A program made the position numbers and the translations under genes. Below the pieces are notes generated by a model, which saw only the letters and a program-made list of their open reading frames with translations, was not told the DNA's origin and ran no database searches. A stretch of 64,000 nucleotides of DNA. Source: Ruminococcus sp. GTDB taxonomy: Bacteria > Bacillota > Clostridia > Oscillospirales > Ruminococcaceae. The stretch covers positions 1-64,000 of the forward strand of contig NZ_DXUU01000008.1 of assembly GCF_019417665.1 (NCBI RefSeq), written 5' to 3'. Numbering within the stretch: position 1 is the first letter of the stretch; every line of letters begins with the position of its first letter. Positions 60,379 through 64,000 of the stretch are shown one piece after another.

Positions 60379-61648
60379 TTGCATCAATCCCTTCCACAAT
60401 GACAGAATCGTAAAGCATCAGATAGCCATCCCCGGCGTTCATATCCGAAAGCACATAATCCTTGCCTTCATAGACCACATCCAAGCGGCGAAACTCGATT
60501 TTTTCCCCATCCTGCACATAGACGCCCCGGCTGTTCACCACCTGGGTGGTTTCCTCACCGGTCTCTTCATCTACGACAGTTTCTTCTACATCTTTGAAGC
60601 GTATCGCATCACGAGGTACTTTGATGCCCTCATATTCTCCCAGGATCATCTCCACATTTTCCGTGCGGTTTTGGACAAAATCCGAGGTCATGGTGTCGCA
60701 GTACAGAACAACCATCACTTCGCCGTCCTCGTCGGTGCTGCGCAGTTCCTGAACCGTTGCGCTGGCAGTAGCAGAAGAGGTCAAAAGTTTCAGTGTAACA
60801 GTATCCCCTACCTTGTACTTCTGTTCCTTGTTGTCGATGATACCCACCATGTACCAGCCGTACTGGGCAATGGATTTTCCGATGACACCATTATTCTTCG
60901 CCGTTTTTGTATCATCGCTGTTTTTTTCTTCCTGGGTGATCTTCCTGATCTGTTCCGGCGTAATATCAGAAAGTTTCTCAGCAGTCAGAGACGACTCCAA
61001 TCCATCTGTATAACTGACGAAGTAAGAAGAATTCTCTGATGTGACTGTCCCCACGAACTGTGTCTGGGCACTTTCCAGGGATTGTATCTGGGTCCTGAGA
61101 TCACTGATCTGCTGGGAAAAGGAAACCTCACCCTGACTGACAACGATCTGGTAGGTACTGTATGCCTCTACGAACTTCTGTTCAGCGGAAGCCATAGCGC
61201 TGATATCCGACCGATCCCGGTTCTGCACGATCTCTTTATAATACTGAGAGATCTGACGGGACAAGTCAGCAGGCTGGGCTTCTGCCAGCGTACCAGTATT
61301 GGAGATGCGCTCCAGAACATCCAGCTTATCCTGCAATGCTGCGATCTGCTGTTTCTGTTCGATAGACGCTTCGTCCGGATAGATCTCTGCGATGACATCA
61401 CCCACTGCGACCTTCCCACCGTCAGGCACCTGATAGCTGACTGTACCGGTGCCGCTGTAGGTGAGAACAGTTTCATCCCGGACATAAACGCCCTCAAAGA
61501 TCTTGGATTCATCCGCAGTCGCCCGGATCGCCGTTTCGGTCTCATAGCTGGTATCTACGAAGTGATAGAAGATCGTACCGATGGTCACAAGGACAGAGGC
61601 AGAGAGCAGCACCAGCAAAACGTTATTCATTTTATTGCTGGAGTTCAT
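60368..61648 (-). CDS. HlyD-like membrane-fusion adaptor protein
   Basis: 426 residues: one N-terminal membrane span (about 8-28), lipoyl-like half (VYVRDETVLTYSGTGTVSYQVPDGGKVAVGDVI in positions 53-85), a long helical hairpin (about 95-205) and a second beta part. Such proteins join a membrane transporter to an outer partner; in a Gram-positive they may serve a wall-spanning role. No transporter gene is next to it. It is found in the yggS-sepF-divIVA cluster of many Clostridia, which suggests a link with division, but this is inference. Confidence 0.8.
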   Translation of the reverse strand: MNSSNKMNNVLLVLLSASVLVTIGTIFYHFVDTSYETETAIRATADESKIFEGVYVRDETVLTYSGTGTVSYQVPDGGKVAVGDVIAEIYPDEASIEQKQQIAALQDKLDVLERISNTGTLAEAQPADLSRQISQYYKEIVQNRDRSDISAMASAEQKFVEAYSTYQIVVSQGEVSFSQQISDLRTQIQSLESAQTQFVGTVTSENSSYFVSYTDGLESSLTAEKLSDITPEQIRKITQEEKNSDDTKTAKNNGVIGKSIAQYGWYMVGIIDNKEQKYKVGDTVTLKLLTSSATASATVQELRSTDEDGEVMVVLYCDTMTSDFVQNRTENVEMILGEYEGIKVPRDAIRFKDVEETVVDEETGEETTQVVNSRGVYVQDGEKIEFRRLDVVYEGKDYVLSDMNAGDGYLMLYDSVIVEGIDANGN

Positions 61649-61668
61649 AGCAGCATTACCTCACAAAA

Positions 61669-61908
61669 TCAAAATTCTTTTTCCTCGGCATCCAGAATCG
61701 AAATGGGATGTGCCGGGATGACGGTAGAAATGGCGTGCTTGTACACCAGATTCTGTTTACCATCACACTCAAGGATCACAATATAGCTATCGAACCCCTT
61801 GACAGTTCCCTTAAACTGATACCCGTTTGTCAGAAAGATCGTGACACCGATCCGTTCTTTTCTTGCCTGATTCAGAAACACATCCTGAAGATTCAAAAGT
61901 TTATTCAT
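61669..61908 (-). CDS. hfq: RNA chaperone Hfq
   Basis: 79 residues, a ring-forming Sm-like protein that helps small RNAs pair with mRNAs. Sm1 (NLQDVFLNQARKERIGVTIFL, positions 6-26) and Sm2 (YKHAISTVIP) are both clear. ATG 61908 has AAAGGAG 9 bases upstream; the frame to 61932 adds an unsupported start. It follows miaA, the usual gene order. Confidence 0.97.
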   Translation of the reverse strand: MNKLLNLQDVFLNQARKERIGVTIFLTNGYQFKGTVKGFDSYIVILECDGKQNLVYKHAISTVIPAHPISILDAEEKEF

Positions 61909-61965
61909 TGCTGAGATCTCCTTTTTTATCAAACATATGCTTTCTCTCTCTGTTTCAACGAAAGC

Positions 61966-62931
61966 TCACTCTATATTATAGCACATTAAATCGGACTTGG
62001 CTATAATTTTTTGACATTTTTCCAAGATTTCTTGTTTCTTGTCAAATTTGTCGATAATTATCCACTGAATTGCACTATTTTTACGAAACCATGTCAACTG
62101 TCGTTTGGCATATCTTCGGGTTTCCTGTTTGATTTTGTCGATACATTCGTCAAAGGACATGGTTTTTTCGAAATATGGTATCAATTCCTTATAACCGATG
62201 GCATGATATGCTGTACGGAGCGCCTCGTTCTGATAAACAGCATATGCTTCTTCCACCAGCCCATTCTGCACCATCTGATCTACCCTTGCGTTGATACGTT
62301 CGTACAGCAGTGCACGGTCAGCAAAGGTCAGCCCGATCTGCAAAGAATGATATGGGCTTGGCAGACGATGACTTTCCACCTTGCATTCTGTAAAGGTTTT
62401 TCCCGTGGTCATGCATACTTCCAGAGCACGTACCACCCGAACCAGATTGTTGGGATGTATATCCGCCGCTGCCAAGGGATCAAGCTGTTCCAGACGTGCG
62501 TGAAGCGCTTTGTTTCCATGGGCGGATGCATATGCCAAAAGTTCCTGCCGCAGTACCGGATCCTGTTTCGTAGGGGCAAGCTGGACATTGGACAGCAGTG
62601 AGGAGACATAAAGTCCCGTACCGCCTACAATGACAGGCAAATGCTTTCGCCCATGAATCTGCTCAATAAGGGGCTTTGCCAGTGTCAGATAATCCGCTAC
62701 GCTGAATGCAGTATCCATAGGCACAAACCCGATCAGGTGATGGGGTACCCCCTGCTGTTCCTCGGACGAAGGCTTTGCAGTGGCAATGTCCAGCCCCGTA
62801 TAGATCTGCATGGAATCCGCAGAGACCACCTCTCCGCCGTACAGTTGAGACAACATCACACCGAGGGCTGTTTTTCCGGATGCCGTAGGTCCCACCACAG
62901 CCAGTACTGGTATTTTTTCCGTTTCTGTCAT
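61966..62931 (-). CDS. miaA: tRNA dimethylallyltransferase
   Basis: Adds the isopentenyl group to A37 of tRNAs that read U-starting codons. 321 residues: P-loop GPTASGKTALG, the DSMQIYTGLDIATAKPS segment, VGGTGLY and the tRNA-binding RRYAKRQLTWFRK. GGAGGA precedes the ATG. It follows mutL by 3 bases. Confidence 0.97.
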   Translation of the reverse strand: MTETEKIPVLAVVGPTASGKTALGVMLSQLYGGEVVSADSMQIYTGLDIATAKPSSEEQQGVPHHLIGFVPMDTAFSVADYLTLAKPLIEQIHGRKHLPVIVGGTGLYVSSLLSNVQLAPTKQDPVLRQELLAYASAHGNKALHARLEQLDPLAAADIHPNNLVRVVRALEVCMTTGKTFTECKVESHRLPSPYHSLQIGLTFADRALLYERINARVDQMVQNGLVEEAYAVYQNEALRTAYHAIGYKELIPYFEKTMSFDECIDKIKQETRRYAKRQLTWFRKNSAIQWIIIDKFDKKQEILEKCQKIIAKSDLMCYNIE

Positions 62932-62934
62932 GGG

Positions 62935-64000
62935 TCACGTCCTCCGGAATTGCTTTTCCAAGTCGTATTTTCGAATGACAAACATCACCGGTCTGCCGTG
63001 GGGACAGTGCCGGATCTCCTCGTTTTCCCAGACTTCCTGCGCCAGCTTCTGCATCTCCTGAATATCCGTGCGATCACCGGAACGGATCGCCGATTTGCAA
63101 GCGATGGAGTGGAGCATATCATGAAAGGTATGTACCTGGGGATCTGCCTTGCCCAATGCAAGATTATGAGCAATTTCCGCAATCACCTCGTCCAGATTCA
63201 GTTCCAGCACAAAGGATGGCACTGCAGTGGTGATCAACTGGGGCGGTGTACTGCAATCAAAGGAAAAGCCCATTTCCGCCAGCCGGGGCAGATTCTCCTG
63301 CACCGCTGAAAATTCCTGCATGGATAAAAGCGTCTCTGTGGGACGAAGCAGCATCTGGCTGGTCTGCTTTGTTGCACCAGAACGCAGACGTTCGAAGATC
63401 ACCCGTTCGTGGGCTGCGTGCTTGTCGAAGATCAACAGCTTTTCCTCATCCTCCGCCTCTGCCAGAATATAGTTTTGGAATATTTCTCCCAAGACACGGA
63501 TCTTGCTGTGTTTTTTCTCCGGCGGCGGAAATTGTTCCGGTTGAGACGATACCTGCGGCGCAGGCTTCGGTCTTGCCGCAAAGGCACGATCATCTAAGAA
63601 GGCATAGCCTCCCACAGAGACCGTGGTCTCTTCCGGTACAGCTGTTTTCAATGCCGGCGCATCCGCTATCTTTTTCTCCGGTGCAATTTCCGGCTGCACT
63701 CTTGTTCTCTGGGGAATCGTGACAGCAGTCCTGGCAGCCGTCAGCGGAGAAACCGTATTTTTTTGCATCGATTCCGGGTGGCGTGTCTCCGGCGGCAGGA
63801 ATACTTCCGGTTCTTCCTCAGGTTCTGACGGTGACGGCAGTGCCGGCTGGACAAATTCCTGTTGGGGTTTCGTAGATGCAGTCCAGTCCTTCTGAGGCAC
63901 ACGCTCCATCTGAAAGTCATAGATCAGACCGTTTTGCATGAGAGCATTTTTCACCGCAAAAAACAGGCTGTCCATAACGGCTTTTTCGTTGGAAAACCGT
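62935..64000 (-). CDS. mutL: DNA mismatch repair protein MutL (C-terminal part; runs off the window)
   Basis: The 355 residues seen are the end of the ATPase domain (FSNEKAVM...), a long Pro/Glu-rich linker, and the C-terminal dimerisation/endonuclease domain (DKHAAHERVIFERL, SACKSAIR-like ACKSAIRSGD, CPHGRPVMF). The DQHAxxE-type metal motif reads DKHAAHE, so the protein is probably an active nicking MutL, as in other bacteria without MutH. The start lies beyond position 64000. Confidence 0.95.
   Translation of the reverse strand, partial: RFSNEKAVMDSLFFAVKNALMQNGLIYDFQMERVPQKDWTASTKPQQEFVQPALPSPSEPEEEPEVFLPPETRHPESMQKNTVSPLTAARTAVTIPQRTRVQPEIAPEKKIADAPALKTAVPEETTVSVGGYAFLDDRAFAARPKPAPQVSSQPEQFPPPEKKHSKIRVLGEIFQNYILAEAEDEEKLLIFDKHAAHERVIFERLRSGATKQTSQMLLRPTETLLSMQEFSAVQENLPRLAEMGFSFDCSTPPQLITTAVPSFVLELNLDEVIAEIAHNLALGKADPQVHTFHDMLHSIACKSAIRSGDRTDIQEMQKLAQEVWENEEIRHCPHGRPVMFVIRKYDLEKQFRRT

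Noticed and set aside
1..64000. tRNA, rRNA, CRISPR, IS or phage elements
   Set aside because: No T-loop-like clusters, repeat-spacer arrays, transposase or integrase genes were seen by eye; a covariance-model search was not possible.

Overview
The window looks like a chromosomal segment of a spore-forming, anaerobic member of the Firmicutes/Clostridia, most likely a Ruminococcus or close Oscillospiraceae relative. The reasons are a PolC-type DNA polymerase III, a class III (oxygen-sensitive) ribonucleotide reductase, sporulation-associated YunB and YlmC/YmxH proteins, the DivIVA-YlmH-SepF division cluster, GatCAB amidation, a HisZ/short-HisG histidine pathway and strong AAGGAGG ribosome binding sites. 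Base composition is roughly balanced. I saw no rRNA, tRNA, CRISPR array, phage or insertion sequence, and no gene-free stretch longer than about 300 bases. The genus is an inference from gene content.

Layout. 1-3.7 kb: a GNAT acetyltransferase (minus) diverges from nrdD-nrdG (plus), which has tandem promoters and two NrdR-box-like sites. 3.7-9.3 kb: an esterase (minus), a fused ABC transporter (plus) and an ECF-type sigma factor with a long C-terminal extension (plus). 9.4-13.3 kb: glycolytic operon pgk-orf-tpiA-gpmI (minus). 13.5-19.1 kb: radC-uvrB-uvrA (minus). 19.2-20.2 kb: an RluA-type pseudouridine synthase (plus). 20.3-25.5 kb: ligA-gatC-gatA-gatB (minus). 25.6-27.4 kb: yunB, a cysteine-rich protein and a small membrane protein (minus). 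27.5-36.6 kb: a histidine operon, hisZ-G-D-[nitroreductase]-[DUF6440]-B-H-A-F-[Imm51]-[macrodomain]-[SdpI]-I-E-[membrane protein]. 36.7-47.5 kb: pyrH-frr-uppS-cdsA-dxr-rseP-ispG-polC. 47.7-49.5 kb: rpsB-tsf. 49.7-50.6 kb: ymxH and a CmpB-like membrane protein. 50.6-64 kb: mutL-miaA-hfq-hlyD-yggS-sepF-ylmH-divIVA-ileS-lspA-rluD-HAD-transketolase halves.

Most of the window is housekeeping: nucleotide supply, glycolysis, excision repair, Gln/Asn-tRNA amidation, histidine synthesis, isoprenoid and lipid precursors, translation and division. Two things stand out. First, three genes on both strands (a rluA homologue, frr, ileS) share an unusual translation start: AAAGGAG, then at zero gap a stem-loop, then 9-10 nt and the ATG, so the Shine-Dalgarno sequence reaches normal spacing only when the hairpin folds. 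Second, the histidine operon carries a block of three genes that look like defence or immunity functions (Imm51-like, TARG1-like macrodomain, SdpI-like), plus two more guests where hisC often lies. The extended ECF sigma factor, and repeated ACTATATA motifs around it, may be a further regulatory unit.
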